This document shows, in pieces, positions 50,016 to 59,531 of a stretch of DNA of 64,000 nt. Under the pieces are notes generated by a model. That model saw nothing but the letters and a program-made list of their open reading frames with translations. It did not search any database and was not told the DNA's origin. How positions within the stretch are numbered: the stretch's first letter is position 1; each line of letters begins with the position of its first letter. Made by a program: the position numbers and the translations under genes. This stretch comes from JANNVZ01 sp046155615 (GTDB taxonomy: Bacteria > Bacteroidota > Bacteroidia > Flavobacteriales_D > Sanyastnellaceae): NCBI GenBank assembly GCA_046155615.1, contig JBJXFP010000096.1, forward strand, positions 6,020 through 70,019. Reading direction: 5' to 3'.

Positions 50016-50957
50016 ATGAAAGTAACCGTAGTAGGTGCAGGCAATGTGGGTGCAACCTGTGCTGATGTATTGGCCACACGTGAGATAGCCAACGAGGTGG
50101 TGTTGGTGGATATCAAGCCAAACTTTGCCGAAGGCAAGGCTTTGGATATATGGCAAACCGCCCCTATCAATCTGTATGACACACGCACCACCGGCAGCAC
50201 CGATGACTACAGCAAAACTGCGGGCAGCGAAGTAGTGGTGATAACCAGCGGCCTGCCGCGTAAGCCGGGCATGAGCCGCGATGACTTGATAGCAACCAAT
50301 GCAGGTATTGTGAAAACAGTAACGGAAAACGTAATCAAATACTCGCCCGATGCCAAGATTGTGGTAGTAAGCAATCCATTGGATGTGATGACCTACTGCG
50401 CATACCTGACTGCCAAAGTGGACAGCAATCGTGTGTTTGGGATGGCGGGCATATTGGACACGGCACGTTACCGTGCATTTCTTGCAACAGAGCTGGGCTG
50501 CTCGCCCAAAGACATTCAAGCGGTGCTGATGGGTGGCCATGGCGACACCATGGTGCCACTGCCTCGCTACACCACAGTAAGTGGCATACCAGTGACTGAA
50601 CTGGTAGCTGAGGACAGGCTGAATGCCATAGTAGATCGCACCAAAACTGGTGGCGGTGAAATAGTGAACCTGCTTGGAACAAGCGCGTGGTATGCACCCG
50701 GTGCTGCTGCCGCCCAAATGGTTGAAGCCATTGTGCGCGATCAGAAACGCATCTATCCGGTGTGTGCCTGGCTGCAAGGCGAGTATGGCCTGAAAGACAT
50801 TTACCTTGGTGTGCCTGTAGTGCTTGGCAAAGGCGGCATAGAAAAGATAATAGAACTCAAATTGAACGATAGCGAAATGGCACTGCTGAATTCTTCAGCA
50901 AAAGCTGTGAAGGAAGTGATGAGCGTGTTGGACGGTATGAATGCCGTGAGTGCGTGA
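50016..50957 (+). CDS. mdh: Malate dehydrogenase
   Basis: 313 residues. It oxidises malate to oxaloacetate with NAD in the TCA cycle. LDH-like MDH of the type found in Bacteroidota: KVTVVGAGNVGATCADVLAT, DIKPNFAEGKALD (Asp selects NAD), VVVISNPLD-like VVVVSNPLDVMTYCAYL, and catalytic His in VLMGGHGDTMVPLPRY with Arg in KPGMSRDDL. Transcribed divergently from the SpoIIM operon. It has a consensus promoter, a structured leader and a perfect terminator, so it is a single-gene unit. Confidence 0.97.
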   Translation: MKVTVVGAGNVGATCADVLATREIANEVVLVDIKPNFAEGKALDIWQTAPINLYDTRTTGSTDDYSKTAGSEVVVITSGLPRKPGMSRDDLIATNAGIVKTVTENVIKYSPDAKIVVVSNPLDVMTYCAYLTAKVDSNRVFGMAGILDTARYRAFLATELGCSPKDIQAVLMGGHGDTMVPLPRYTTVSGIPVTELVAEDRLNAIVDRTKTGGGEIVNLLGTSAWYAPGAAAAQMVEAIVRDQKRIYPVCAWLQGEYGLKDIYLGVPVVLGKGGIEKIIELKLNDSEMALLNSSAKAVKEVMSVLDGMNAVSA

Positions 50958-50988
50958 GGCAATTGTGAGGCAAAAGTTTTAAAGAATT

Positions 50989-51023
50989 CCGCCATGCGAA
51001 CTATGCGCATGGCGGTTTTTTTT
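50989..51023 (+). terminator. mdh terminator
   Basis: CCGCCATGCG and its exact complement CGCATGGCGG around a 7-base loop, followed by eight T. Confidence 0.93.
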
Positions 51024-51225
51024 TGCATGTAGTTTTGAAATGGTTGTTTACTGAAAACCCAATTGCACTCTGCTTACCATCTTCCATTAAATGAATCTGA
51101 AAATTGATGAATGGAATAAAAGTCTTATCCGATTCAAATTGAAAACCAGAAAAAACAACCGTCAAATTCAAGGATGATTGAAGGTTGGTCTGCCAATCCA
51201 ATTGTCTCGTTGTTATTCTCGCACC

Positions 51226-51555
51226 ATGAAGCAAAGCGAAATAAAATTTGACATCACATTAGACGACAACAGCGTGCCCGAAAAAATAATGTGGGCTGCC
51301 AGCGACACTGACAAACAGTCGGAGGCTAAGGCCATCATGCTGGCTATATGGGATGCGCATGAACAGACTACCATGCGCATAGACTTGTGGAACAAGGAAA
51401 TGAAAACCGATGAGATGAAACAAATGGTACATCAGACTCTGATGACACTTGCTGATGCATTTGAAAGGGCTACCGGTGAAAAACCCATGGCAGGTGCCAT
51501 GCGAGAGTTCGGACAATTCTTTGCTGAGAAAATGAAACTGGTAGGGCCGTTGTGA
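51226..51555 (+). CDS. gldC: Gliding motility protein GldC
   Basis: 109 residues from the ATG at 51226. GldC homologue: QSEIKFDITLDDNSVPEKIM, EAKAIMLAIWDAHEQTTMRI, DLWNKEMKTDEMKQMVHQTL and MREFGQFFAEKMKL match the family. GldC is a cytoplasmic protein of Bacteroidota linked to gliding in Flavobacterium, though not an essential core component. gldB is not adjacent. The in-frame ATG at 51178 would add 16 unconserved residues. Its TGA stop abuts the convergent uvrB stop in the palindrome TGATCA. Confidence 0.92.
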   Translation: MKQSEIKFDITLDDNSVPEKIMWAASDTDKQSEAKAIMLAIWDAHEQTTMRIDLWNKEMKTDEMKQMVHQTLMTLADAFERATGEKPMAGAMREFGQFFAEKMKLVGPL

Positions 51556-53586
51556 TCAATTATTAATACCACCTGCTGTTTCCAGCATCTTCTTCAACTC
51601 AAGCATCTCATCACGCAGACGTGCTGCTTCCATAAAATCAAGTTCTTTGGCAGCTCGCTCCATAGCACGTTTCACTTGATCCAAAGTCTTTTCTAACTGC
51701 ACTGGTGTCATGCTTTGATACGCAGGGTCTGCGGCAATGCTTGTAGTTTCATCAGGCTCCACATAGTAGTTTTTCTTGCGTTTGTCCAACATGCCACTTT
51801 GTTCGAATATGGTCTTGTTGCCCTTCACTATCTGTTGTGGCACTATGCCGTTGGCTGCATTGTAGGCCATTTGTTTTTCGCGCCTGCGCAGCGTTTCATC
51901 CATGGTTTGCTGCATACTTGCTGTAATGGTGTCTGCATACATCACCACACGGCCATTCACATTGCGCGCAGCGCGCCCAGCGGTTTGTGTGAGGCTTCGG
52001 TTGCTTCGCAAAAATCCTTCTTTGTCAGCATCCATGATAGCCACCAGCGACACTTCCGGCAGGTCGAGTCCTTCGCGCAGCAGGTTCACACCCACCAATA
52101 CATCAAACTTGCCTTCGCGCAGGTCGCGCAATATTTCTATGCGATCCAATGTCTCTACCTCGCTGTGTATGTAGCGGCAACTGACATTCATTTTGTCTAA
52201 ATACTTGGCCAGCTCTTCGGCCATGCGCTTGGTGAGTGTGGTTACCAGAACGCGTTCCTGTTTGGTTATGGTGGCTTGTATTTCACCCATCAAATCATCT
52301 ATTTGATTGAGCGATGGGCGCACATCAATGGGTGGATCTAAAAGACCTGTTGGTCGCACCAATTGCTCCACCACCACTCCCTCGCACTTTGCCAATTCAT
52401 AATCGGCAGGAGTAGCACTTACATACAGCACCTGATGTTGCATGGCCTCCCACTCCTGAAAGGTGAGTGGCCTGTTGTCCATAGCACTTGTTAGTCTAAA
52501 ACCATAGTCCACCAGATTCACTTTGCGGCTGCGGTCGCCACCATACATAGCTCCCACCTGCGACACGGTCGCATGGCTTTCGTCTATCACCATCAGGTAG
52601 TCGTCAGGGAAATAATCGAGCAAGCAGAATGGTCGCTGGCCGGGCTGCCTGCGGTCGAAGTAGCGCGAATAATTTTCAATGCCGGAGCAATAACCCAACT
52701 CGCGCATCATTTCCAAATCATAGCTCACACGTTCGTTCAGTCTTTTGCTTTCAATGTGTTTTCCTATCTGGTCGAAATGCTCAGTTTGCTTCACCATGTC
52801 CTGTTGTATTTCCCACATGCTTTGTGTCATGGTTTCGCGGCTGGTCACAAAGAGGTTTGCCGGATAGATGCGCATTGTTTCGAAAGTCATTAGTTTTTTT
52901 CCGGTATCCGGTGCAATGGTTTCTATGCTTTCTATTTCATTTCCCCAAAAGTTGATGCGCACGGCATAGTCAGCATATGCCAAAAAAACATCAACCGTAT
53001 CACCTTGCACACGAAAAGTGCCGCGGCTGAATTCTGCGCGCGTGCGGCTATAAAGCGATTCTACTAAGCGGTGCAAAAGGCCCTGCCTGCTCATGGCCTG
53101 TCCGCGTTTCAGGTCGATCACACTTTTGTGAAACTCCGCAGGATTGCCGATACCATATATGCAACTGATGCTTGCTACCACTATTACATCGCGTCTACCA
53201 CTGAGCAATGCGCTTGTTGCACTGAGGCGCAGTTTTTCTATCTCATCATTTATGCTGAGGTCTTTCTCTATGTAAGTACCTGTGGTTGGCAGAAATGCTT
53301 CCGGCTGGTAGTAGTCGTAATAGCTCACGAAATATTCTACTAAGTTCTCAGGAAAAAAAGATTTGAACTCAGAGTAGAGCTGTGCAGCAAGTGTTTTGTT
53401 ATGCGACAGGATGAGAGCAGGCCGCTGCGTTTGTTGCAGCACGTTGGCAATGGTAAATGTCTTGCCACTACCTGTTACTCCCAGCAATGTCTGATACTTG
53501 TCGCCACGCTGTATGCCCTGCACCAATTGTGCTATGGCCTGTGGCTGGTCGCCACTGGGTGTATAGTTGCTTGTCAGTTGGAACAT
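51556..53586 (-). CDS. uvrB: Excinuclease ABC subunit B
   Basis: 676 residues from the ATG at 53586. DNA-damage recognition helicase of nucleotide excision repair. Walker A LLGVTGSGKTFTIANVLQ, beta-hairpin region VSYYDYYQPEAFLPTTGTYI, helicase motifs DESHATVSQVGAMYGGDRSR and AIMDADKEGFLRSNRSLTQT, and C-terminal UVR motif ELDFMEAARLRDEMLELKKM. A weak box TATCATTG ends six bases before the ATG. The seven extra codons to 53607 are not conserved. Confidence 0.97.
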   Translation of the reverse strand: MFQLTSNYTPSGDQPQAIAQLVQGIQRGDKYQTLLGVTGSGKTFTIANVLQQTQRPALILSHNKTLAAQLYSEFKSFFPENLVEYFVSYYDYYQPEAFLPTTGTYIEKDLSINDEIEKLRLSATSALLSGRRDVIVVASISCIYGIGNPAEFHKSVIDLKRGQAMSRQGLLHRLVESLYSRTRAEFSRGTFRVQGDTVDVFLAYADYAVRINFWGNEIESIETIAPDTGKKLMTFETMRIYPANLFVTSRETMTQSMWEIQQDMVKQTEHFDQIGKHIESKRLNERVSYDLEMMRELGYCSGIENYSRYFDRRQPGQRPFCLLDYFPDDYLMVIDESHATVSQVGAMYGGDRSRKVNLVDYGFRLTSAMDNRPLTFQEWEAMQHQVLYVSATPADYELAKCEGVVVEQLVRPTGLLDPPIDVRPSLNQIDDLMGEIQATITKQERVLVTTLTKRMAEELAKYLDKMNVSCRYIHSEVETLDRIEILRDLREGKFDVLVGVNLLREGLDLPEVSLVAIMDADKEGFLRSNRSLTQTAGRAARNVNGRVVMYADTITASMQQTMDETLRRREKQMAYNAANGIVPQQIVKGNKTIFEQSGMLDKRKKNYYVEPDETTSIAADPAYQSMTPVQLEKTLDQVKRAMERAAKELDFMEAARLRDEMLELKKMLETAGGINN

Positions 53587-53650
53587 GGTGAGCAATGATA
53601 GCAACACCGTGCATTAGTTTTAATATCCGTTGATGTGTTACCGCATTCGC

Positions 53651-55465
53651 CTAAAACGAATAGCTCGCGCCCAGCATAGCCACCAATTGTTGGTTAGTGT
53701 ATGCACCCCAGCGCTGGTACTTCATGGCGAGGGCATTGTGCAGTTGCACCCATGCGCTCAATCGTTTGTTGTAGCGGTATTCCACACGCAGGTTCATGTC
53801 TAAGTAGCCTTTCAGTTTGTATTGGTAGTAAGGTTTTCCGTAGCTATCGAAGCCCGCTTCCACGCCATTTACAGGCACTGTGCTTTTGGCCCAGCGCGCA
53901 CCGGTATAGAACAGGTCGGTCCCTATTATGAATTTGTTTTTCAGGTTGTATTGAGCGTTGGCCAACAGCTTCAGTTTGGGCTGATGCCACGGGTGGTCTT
54001 GAAGGCCCAGGTTGGTGTAGTTAAAGTAGTCAGCGCGTATGTTGCCTTTCCACTTCTCGCTGGCATATATGGCCAATTCGCCATGCAGGTTGATGGCCTC
54101 CAGATCATCATACAGCACAGCCATCTGGTTGCCCCATGCTGCATATCCACTGGCAGCATCATGCACCGAATCGTTAATGAAGTATTCGAAGTTGGCCCAC
54201 TCGTAGTAGTTCACTCCGGCACTGTAGCTTACTACACTGCTTACCGCACCGCCTATACCTGCATACACATCCAATTTGTTGTTTCTGTTGCGCAGTCGCG
54301 GAAATGTTTGTATAAAAGGATTTTGCTGATAAAGCCCAAGGTAAGTGGTGGGTGTGGTGCTGCCTCTTATGCCTGCATAAGGCACTACTATACCATTGAA
54401 CAAGCTGTAGCTCGCCTCCAGCAGTGGGTAGAAGTGGCCCGGCTGGCTGCTGTTGCCTTCTATATAAACACCCATGCCCACTTTGGCCCTCAGGTTGCGC
54501 CATGTAGTGCTCGCAGTAGGTACAAATTTGATTATGGCATTCTCTCTTTCGCGAGCGCGAAATTGTCTATTGTCAGCACTGTATGGTATGGGGTCTTGCA
54601 AATTCAGATTCAGTCCATCCATCTGTGGCCCGAAGAAGCGGAAGTTGTTGTAGTTGACACCTACATCCATGGCGTAGAGGGTGCTGTCCACTAAGCTGCG
54701 GCCATGTATGAGAATATCGAAGTTGGTTTCTTCATTCTTGTAAAAGTCGCGGCTGCTGCGCAAATACACATCAGCATTGTAGTTGAAGTCGCCCGTGTCG
54801 CGCTGGTGTGTAAATAGTGAAAGCCCTCCGCCAAAGGTGTTCATGCGTTGGTCAAACTGCAGACTGTCGAATGCGGGGCCTGTGTAGTCGTTCTTCACAT
54901 CCACACCATAGAAGTGGTTCACGTTGCGCTCCCAGCCAGCGCGTGCCAGCAGTTGTTGTTTTTTGAAAAACCATTTCGCCCATGCCTCTGCCTTGTGGTC
55001 GCTGTAGCGGTCGGGTATGCTGTCTTTATCATCAAGGGGCACACCATCGCCACGCAGAAACTGGTAGTGCACACCGTAAGTGCCTTTTTTGCTTCGCCCA
55101 TCGGTAAAGTAGAAGTCAACTGGTGCTGTATTGTAGGTGCCATATCCCGCCTTGATGTATGCTTTATACAAGTACGGCAGTTTTTCTTCCACGTTGATTT
55201 TGGCCGCGGGAATCAGTGCCGGTTCTATGGTTATGCTTTTGGGTGTGGGCAGGGTGGTGTATTTGATTGTAGTCATTTGTACCACGCTGTCTTTTGTCTG
55301 CGGCCAGGTGCTCAGCTTATTGGCATCTTTCAGAAATAGCCTGCGGTCGCCACCAAAAGTAGATTCAAAGTTGAGCGAGTCTTGCCCGTGCAGTGTGCAG
55401 AGCGCGAGCAGTAGTATGGCTGTGGTGATTATGCTTTTTATCACGTATGTGGTTGTGTGTTGCAT
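53651..55465 (-). CDS. Outer-membrane beta-barrel, TonB-receptor-like without plug
   Basis: 604 residues. Signal peptide ends near LCTLHGQ. After an approximately 80-residue periplasmic segment (KYTTLPTPKSITIEPALIPA) come alternating amphipathic strands rich in Tyr/Asn, ending VAMLGASYSF with a terminal Phe, typical of barrel insertion. There is no clear TonB plug, so it is probably a porin-like channel or assembly partner rather than an active receptor. The gene follows the giant TPR gene by 20 bp; the pair is co-transcribed and the TPR protein is a likely periplasmic partner. Confidence 0.8.
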   Translation of the reverse strand: MQHTTTYVIKSIITTAILLLALCTLHGQDSLNFESTFGGDRRLFLKDANKLSTWPQTKDSVVQMTTIKYTTLPTPKSITIEPALIPAAKINVEEKLPYLYKAYIKAGYGTYNTAPVDFYFTDGRSKKGTYGVHYQFLRGDGVPLDDKDSIPDRYSDHKAEAWAKWFFKKQQLLARAGWERNVNHFYGVDVKNDYTGPAFDSLQFDQRMNTFGGGLSLFTHQRDTGDFNYNADVYLRSSRDFYKNEETNFDILIHGRSLVDSTLYAMDVGVNYNNFRFFGPQMDGLNLNLQDPIPYSADNRQFRARERENAIIKFVPTASTTWRNLRAKVGMGVYIEGNSSQPGHFYPLLEASYSLFNGIVVPYAGIRGSTTPTTYLGLYQQNPFIQTFPRLRNRNNKLDVYAGIGGAVSSVVSYSAGVNYYEWANFEYFINDSVHDAASGYAAWGNQMAVLYDDLEAINLHGELAIYASEKWKGNIRADYFNYTNLGLQDHPWHQPKLKLLANAQYNLKNKFIIGTDLFYTGARWAKSTVPVNGVEAGFDSYGKPYYQYKLKGYLDMNLRVEYRYNKRLSAWVQLHNALAMKYQRWGAYTNQQLVAMLGASYSF

Positions 55466-55485
55466 GCTTTGTCAGATGTGGTTTA

Positions 55486-58400
55486 TCAGTCTTCCTCAGG
55501 GTTCAGGTCTATTTCAGGAGTGGTGCCACCTGTGCCGTTGCCTTGTCCGCTTTCAAGTGCATTCAGTTGTTCTTCTTTCTTTTTGTTCTCGTCCAGCACC
55601 CATTGTTCCTCCACATTTTCATTGATGGCATTGATGGTGCTTCGAGCATTGAAGTAGTCGGGCATGGCTATGTAGGCATCTACCAGCAGCAGAAAGGCTT
55701 TGTACTTCCACTCATCGAAGGCTGAGTATTTCTCTACCATTTTGAATACTTCGGTCTCACACTTTTTGTATTCGCCTTTGCCAAAGAGACATCGTGCTAT
55801 GCCGTAGCTGCTTTCGGCTGCATCCGCTCCGTCTTTCTTAATCACTTCTTTGAAGTCGGCAGTGGCCGCATCCCACTCTCCTGCATCTAACCGTATGCGC
55901 CCGCGCCACAGGTGTGCTGTGTATCTGATGTCTAATGGCGTGCTGGTGTTGGTTATCACCATGTCGGCAAAAGTTTTGGCAGCTGCCATATCGCCAAGCA
56001 GGTAGTTGCAGCGCATCATGCCTATCTGTGCTTCGAGCTGGTTGGTTTTTGAAACAGCATTCAGTAATCTGTTGTAGTGCTCGCGTGCAGCAGCGTAGTT
56101 CTGCTTGTTGTAGGTAATGGTGGCTGCATTCTTCAGGCTCACTTCAAGGTAGCTGTAGTCCACTCCCTGCTGGCCCACCACATAGTTGTAGCTCTCTAAT
56201 GCTTTGTCCACATCATCAGCTTCATAGTAGCATTGTGCTAAATAGAAGTGTGCTTCAGTAGCGTAGTACGCAGGCTGGAAGCGTTGCAGATAAGCAGTCA
56301 GTTTGGTTATGCCATTGGCACAATCCCCACGCTGTGCATACTCCACTGCATTTTTATATACATCAGTTTCCACTTCGTCTTTGGTGGCACCGCCTACGGT
56401 CATCGCATCATTTTGGAATTGCTGGTCGTCTATCAGCACTTGTTTGCAAACTGCGTAGGCTTCTTTCAGCACGCCATCACCCGGATATTTCTGCTTCAGG
56501 CTCACGTAGGTTTCTTTCACCTTTTCGTTGTTGCCTTCCTTCACATACACACGGCACAGATCCACTAAGGCATACTTGGCGTAGGCACTCGTGCTGTGGT
56601 TGTTCACTATGTCTGTGTAATAGGTTTTGGCATCGTTTAGTCTGTTGTCAGCCAAATAAGTTTTGGCTAATTCATACTTGGCATCTACTTCAAATTTGCT
56701 GTCGGGTCTTTCGCTCAGCAGGCTTTTCAACACCCATGCTTTCTTGTCGTTCTGCCCATCGTAGCCATAGGCCATGGCTTTCTGATACATGGCGTAGTCT
56801 TTTCCCAGCTCATTTTTATCAGCAGCCTTGTCGTAGTATGCAATGGCTTGTGTGTAGTTTTTATTTACGAAAAAACAATCGCCTATGCGCAGGTAGGCAT
56901 CGTTCTCTTTCGCATTGTCCTTCACATGGCCACCATCCACATACTTGCGAAAGGCGGTGTTGGCATTGGCATATATGTCGCGCGAGGTTTGCACATTGTC
57001 CTCATCGTTGGCCATTTTGAAATAGGCGTAGCCCATACCGTAGTGTGCCAGTCCGTAGTATTCGCTGTTGAAGGCGCCCGGCTCTGCCAGAAAGGCGGTG
57101 TAGCGCGCCACGGCATCGGCCCACTGCTTTCGCTGGTATTTTATTTCTGCTTTCCAAAATTTGGCATCGGCATTCACCGTAGGGTTGATGGGGTAGGTGG
57201 GCACCATGTCGAAGTGTTTATCAGCACCGGGCATGTCGCCACTCTGGTAAAGGTCCACAGCGCGGTTGTATGCCACCACCTGGTAGGCTTCTTTCACACG
57301 GTTGTCTTTTACTTTTATCTTGTCCAGCGAGGTAAGGGCGCGCTCATAGTTGCGCGATTTCATGTACACATTCAGCAGAAATTCATATGCCTCATCTCTG
57401 CGTGGCGAGTCGGGGTAGCGCTCAAGGTATTCTTCAAAAGCAGTGATGGCCTCGTGAAATGGATTGTAAGAAAGTTCGAAGGCCAGCTTGGCGTAGTTGA
57501 ACATGGCATCTTCCTGCACATCTTTCAGAAAGTCCATGTCTGCGGCTTCTTCAAATGCATTGCGCGCATATTCTTTCTGTTGCAGTTTCAGGTAGCACTC
57601 ACCTAAGTTGTACGATGCACGTTGCTGCAATTCATCACGCTCACCGGCTATCTTGCTGTAGTTGTCAATGGCCTTTTGCCACGCTGATGTGCGGTGGTAC
57701 GCGTAGGCCAATTGGTAGTAGTCTTCACGCGTCAGGTCGGGCCTGTCAGTAGCTGTGTGGTATTGCTCTAAGTAGGGAATGGCCTCTGCAAATCTTTCTT
57801 TGATGCAATAAGAATCGCCAATGAGACGGGCTATCTCAGCCACGCGTTTGGTGTTGTTGGCTTGCGCCTGTTGCAATGCTTCGGGGCCATAGCGCAGCAC
57901 CTCGTCATACTTCTTTTGTTTGTAATAAATCTGTGCGATGTAGTATGGCACTAATGGTTTGAATACTTCATCCTTTTCCAATTCCAGAAAACCTTCGAGG
58001 GCTGTTTGCATATCGCCCTGCTCGTAAGCAATGTGGCTGTAGTAGTAAGTGGCTGCCTGTTTGTAATCGCTCTCTTGTTGCTTGGCCTCATAGAAGTCTT
58101 GCCGCGCACCGGGCACATCACCGGTCTCGAAGCGTGCATGTCCCCGCTTGTATTGCAGCTCTGTCAGCTCATCACGGCTCAGCAGTTTTTCATCCACCCT
58201 CTCAAACCATTCCAATGCTTTCTTGTATGATTTCTTTTGGTACTGGAATGAGGCCAATTCGAAAAATGCGCGCTGCTTCCATGGCGAATCAGGATGCTCT
58301 ATCACAAATTGCTCAAGCAAAAACTCCGCATCGGGATGAAAGAGGTAGAGCGCACATACGCCCCTGTAATATTCACTGTTGATGCGCAGAGCATGCTGCG

Positions 58401-58584
58401 GATTTTTTTCCAGCCCTATGTATTGCTCAAATTTTTCTTTGGCACCCACATACTTCTCGTGGTCGAACAGATCAAGCGCCTCCTTATAGGTGCGCGTGTT
58501 GTCGTAAAGGGCTATTGGCTCCTGGGCTGCAGCCTGCAGTGACCAGGTTAGTATGGTGGCCAGGATGGCTATGTACTTCAGCAT
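55486..58584 (-). CDS. Giant periplasmic tetratricopeptide-repeat protein
   Basis: 1032 residues. Signal peptide MLKYIAILATILTWSLQAAA with cleavage after AQ, then continuous TPR or Sel1-like helical pairs along the whole chain (FDHEKYVGAKEKFEQYIGLE, SYKKALEWFERVDEKLL, DVKKALESYNYVV-like DVDKALESYNYVVGQQ). An acidic, Gly-rich tail ends EIDLNPEED. Such long TPR solenoids scaffold envelope complexes; SprE/PorW-like proteins of the type IX system are one precedent, but no lipobox is present and identity is not claimed. Transcribed just before the barrel protein gene. Confidence 0.85.
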   Translation of the reverse strand: MLKYIAILATILTWSLQAAAQEPIALYDNTRTYKEALDLFDHEKYVGAKEKFEQYIGLEKNPQHALRINSEYYRGVCALYLFHPDAEFLLEQFVIEHPDSPWKQRAFFELASFQYQKKSYKKALEWFERVDEKLLSRDELTELQYKRGHARFETGDVPGARQDFYEAKQQESDYKQAATYYYSHIAYEQGDMQTALEGFLELEKDEVFKPLVPYYIAQIYYKQKKYDEVLRYGPEALQQAQANNTKRVAEIARLIGDSYCIKERFAEAIPYLEQYHTATDRPDLTREDYYQLAYAYHRTSAWQKAIDNYSKIAGERDELQQRASYNLGECYLKLQQKEYARNAFEEAADMDFLKDVQEDAMFNYAKLAFELSYNPFHEAITAFEEYLERYPDSPRRDEAYEFLLNVYMKSRNYERALTSLDKIKVKDNRVKEAYQVVAYNRAVDLYQSGDMPGADKHFDMVPTYPINPTVNADAKFWKAEIKYQRKQWADAVARYTAFLAEPGAFNSEYYGLAHYGMGYAYFKMANDEDNVQTSRDIYANANTAFRKYVDGGHVKDNAKENDAYLRIGDCFFVNKNYTQAIAYYDKAADKNELGKDYAMYQKAMAYGYDGQNDKKAWVLKSLLSERPDSKFEVDAKYELAKTYLADNRLNDAKTYYTDIVNNHSTSAYAKYALVDLCRVYVKEGNNEKVKETYVSLKQKYPGDGVLKEAYAVCKQVLIDDQQFQNDAMTVGGATKDEVETDVYKNAVEYAQRGDCANGITKLTAYLQRFQPAYYATEAHFYLAQCYYEADDVDKALESYNYVVGQQGVDYSYLEVSLKNAATITYNKQNYAAAREHYNRLLNAVSKTNQLEAQIGMMRCNYLLGDMAAAKTFADMVITNTSTPLDIRYTAHLWRGRIRLDAGEWDAATADFKEVIKKDGADAAESSYGIARCLFGKGEYKKCETEVFKMVEKYSAFDEWKYKAFLLLVDAYIAMPDYFNARSTINAINENVEEQWVLDENKKKEEQLNALESGQGNGTGGTTPEIDLNPEED

Positions 58585-58718
58585 GTATTAGATGTAAGAA
58601 TGACAGGTAAAAAAATCTGTATTCGGTTGTGAAAGTAAAATCGGGCCAAAGTGCACACAGGCCTTTGCTGCAAAAAGAAGCAAACGTGCAGATGTGGGAA
58701 TTAGTATGATAGAAGTGG

Positions 58719-58745
58719 ACAGTGATCAGGGGGCAGTGGTCAGTT
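58719..58745. repeat. Imperfect tandem word CAGTGATCAG / CAGTGGTCAG
   Basis: Two imperfect copies of a 10-bp word close together between the TPR gene and the small barrel gene, similar in character to the CAGTTGAC repeats at 44561. Weak. Confidence 0.3.
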
Positions 58746-58836
58746 CGTAGTAAGCACCAGCCTACTGCCTTCCGTCATCCGTCCGTTCCATTAACAATCA
58801 CTCAATGCTGTTCGACAAGGTCGGGCAAATCACCAA

Positions 58837-59457
58837 TTAAAAATCCACCAGCTTGTAATTGAAACTAACAGTGAACAACAGATGACCATCAGGTGCACTG
58901 TTGTTGTGTTTTTCTATCTCCACATGTTCAGCATCTTCATGCACGTGCATCTCTTTGCCAAAGTGCAGCATGTATTGTGCACTCAGGCTGCAATCCAGCT
59001 TAGGTGTGATGTTGATGTGTGTACCGAGGCCTGCCTGTGTGGCCATGCTGGTACGTTTCTGCTTGTTGGTCTCATTGCTTTTTTCTCCCACCATACTCAG
59101 GTCGAAGCAATGGCCCGCGATGAGGTAGGGCTGCAACAACTTGCTGAAATCAACAGTGCGACCAGGATAATAAAGCACGCTCCAGCCAATGTGGTAGTCG
59201 TTTTTGTATGTGCGTGCAGTTTGATAGGTGATGTAGTCGAAGTACCACTCGGTGTTGATGCGCTCATTGTATTGCAGCCTGAACTGGCCACCTATACCGA
59301 TGCCCGCTTGCTTGTCATGACTAAATGAACTGAAGGTGTTGCGTGTGCCAAGACTGAAGATGCCAAATGATTCATTGCTGAATGGCTTTTCATTTTGACC
59401 AGACGCACTGGCAGTGATGGCTATCGCCAAGGCTGCGATGATGATTTTGATTGTCAT
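58837..59457 (-). CDS. Small outer-membrane beta-barrel protein with His-rich loop
   Basis: 206 residues with signal peptide MTIKIIIAALAIAITASASG. The mature chain alternates as an eight-stranded barrel (IGIGGQFRLQYNERINTEWY, SFNYKLVDF end). A loop near residues 165-190 has many His and acidic residues (GKEMHVHEDAEHVEIEKHNN) and could bind divalent metal. No family is recognised beyond the outer-membrane barrel. The upstream region contains two perfect inverted repeats, suggesting regulated expression. Confidence 0.75.
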   Translation of the reverse strand: MTIKIIIAALAIAITASASGQNEKPFSNESFGIFSLGTRNTFSSFSHDKQAGIGIGGQFRLQYNERINTEWYFDYITYQTARTYKNDYHIGWSVLYYPGRTVDFSKLLQPYLIAGHCFDLSMVGEKSNETNKQKRTSMATQAGLGTHINITPKLDCSLSAQYMLHFGKEMHVHEDAEHVEIEKHNNSAPDGHLLFTVSFNYKLVDF

Positions 59458-59460
59458 AAG

Positions 59461-59487
59461 ATGTTACTGTATTGGTTTGAGTAACAT
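59461..59487 (-). promoter_or_regulatory. Inverted repeat ATGTTACT-N11-AGTAACAT before the His-rich barrel gene
   Basis: Perfect 8-bp arms, the nearer one starting four bases from the ATG. It may be an operator or a hairpin covering the start codon. Confidence 0.5.
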
Positions 59488-59510
59488 TCATTGCATAAGC
59501 ACTGCGAATT

Positions 59511-59531
59511 GGTGTCATATGCTATGACACC
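59511..59531. promoter_or_regulatory. Perfect palindrome GGTGTCATA-N3-TATGACACC
   Basis: 9-bp arms with a 3-base centre, located between the divergent barrel gene (start 59457) and the unknown gene at 59650. The size and symmetry fit a dimeric transcription factor site. The regulator is unknown. Confidence 0.6.

Noticed and set aside
49851..50777. 308-codon minus-strand frame
   Set aside because: Antisense to mdh and across its promoter; composition unlike a real protein.
53822..54694. 290-codon plus-strand frame
   Set aside because: Antisense to the barrel protein gene, whose signal peptide and strand pattern are convincing.
56848..57606. 252-codon plus-strand frame, hydrophobic
   Set aside because: Antisense to TPR repeats; hydrophobic appearance is a by-product of the repeat codons.
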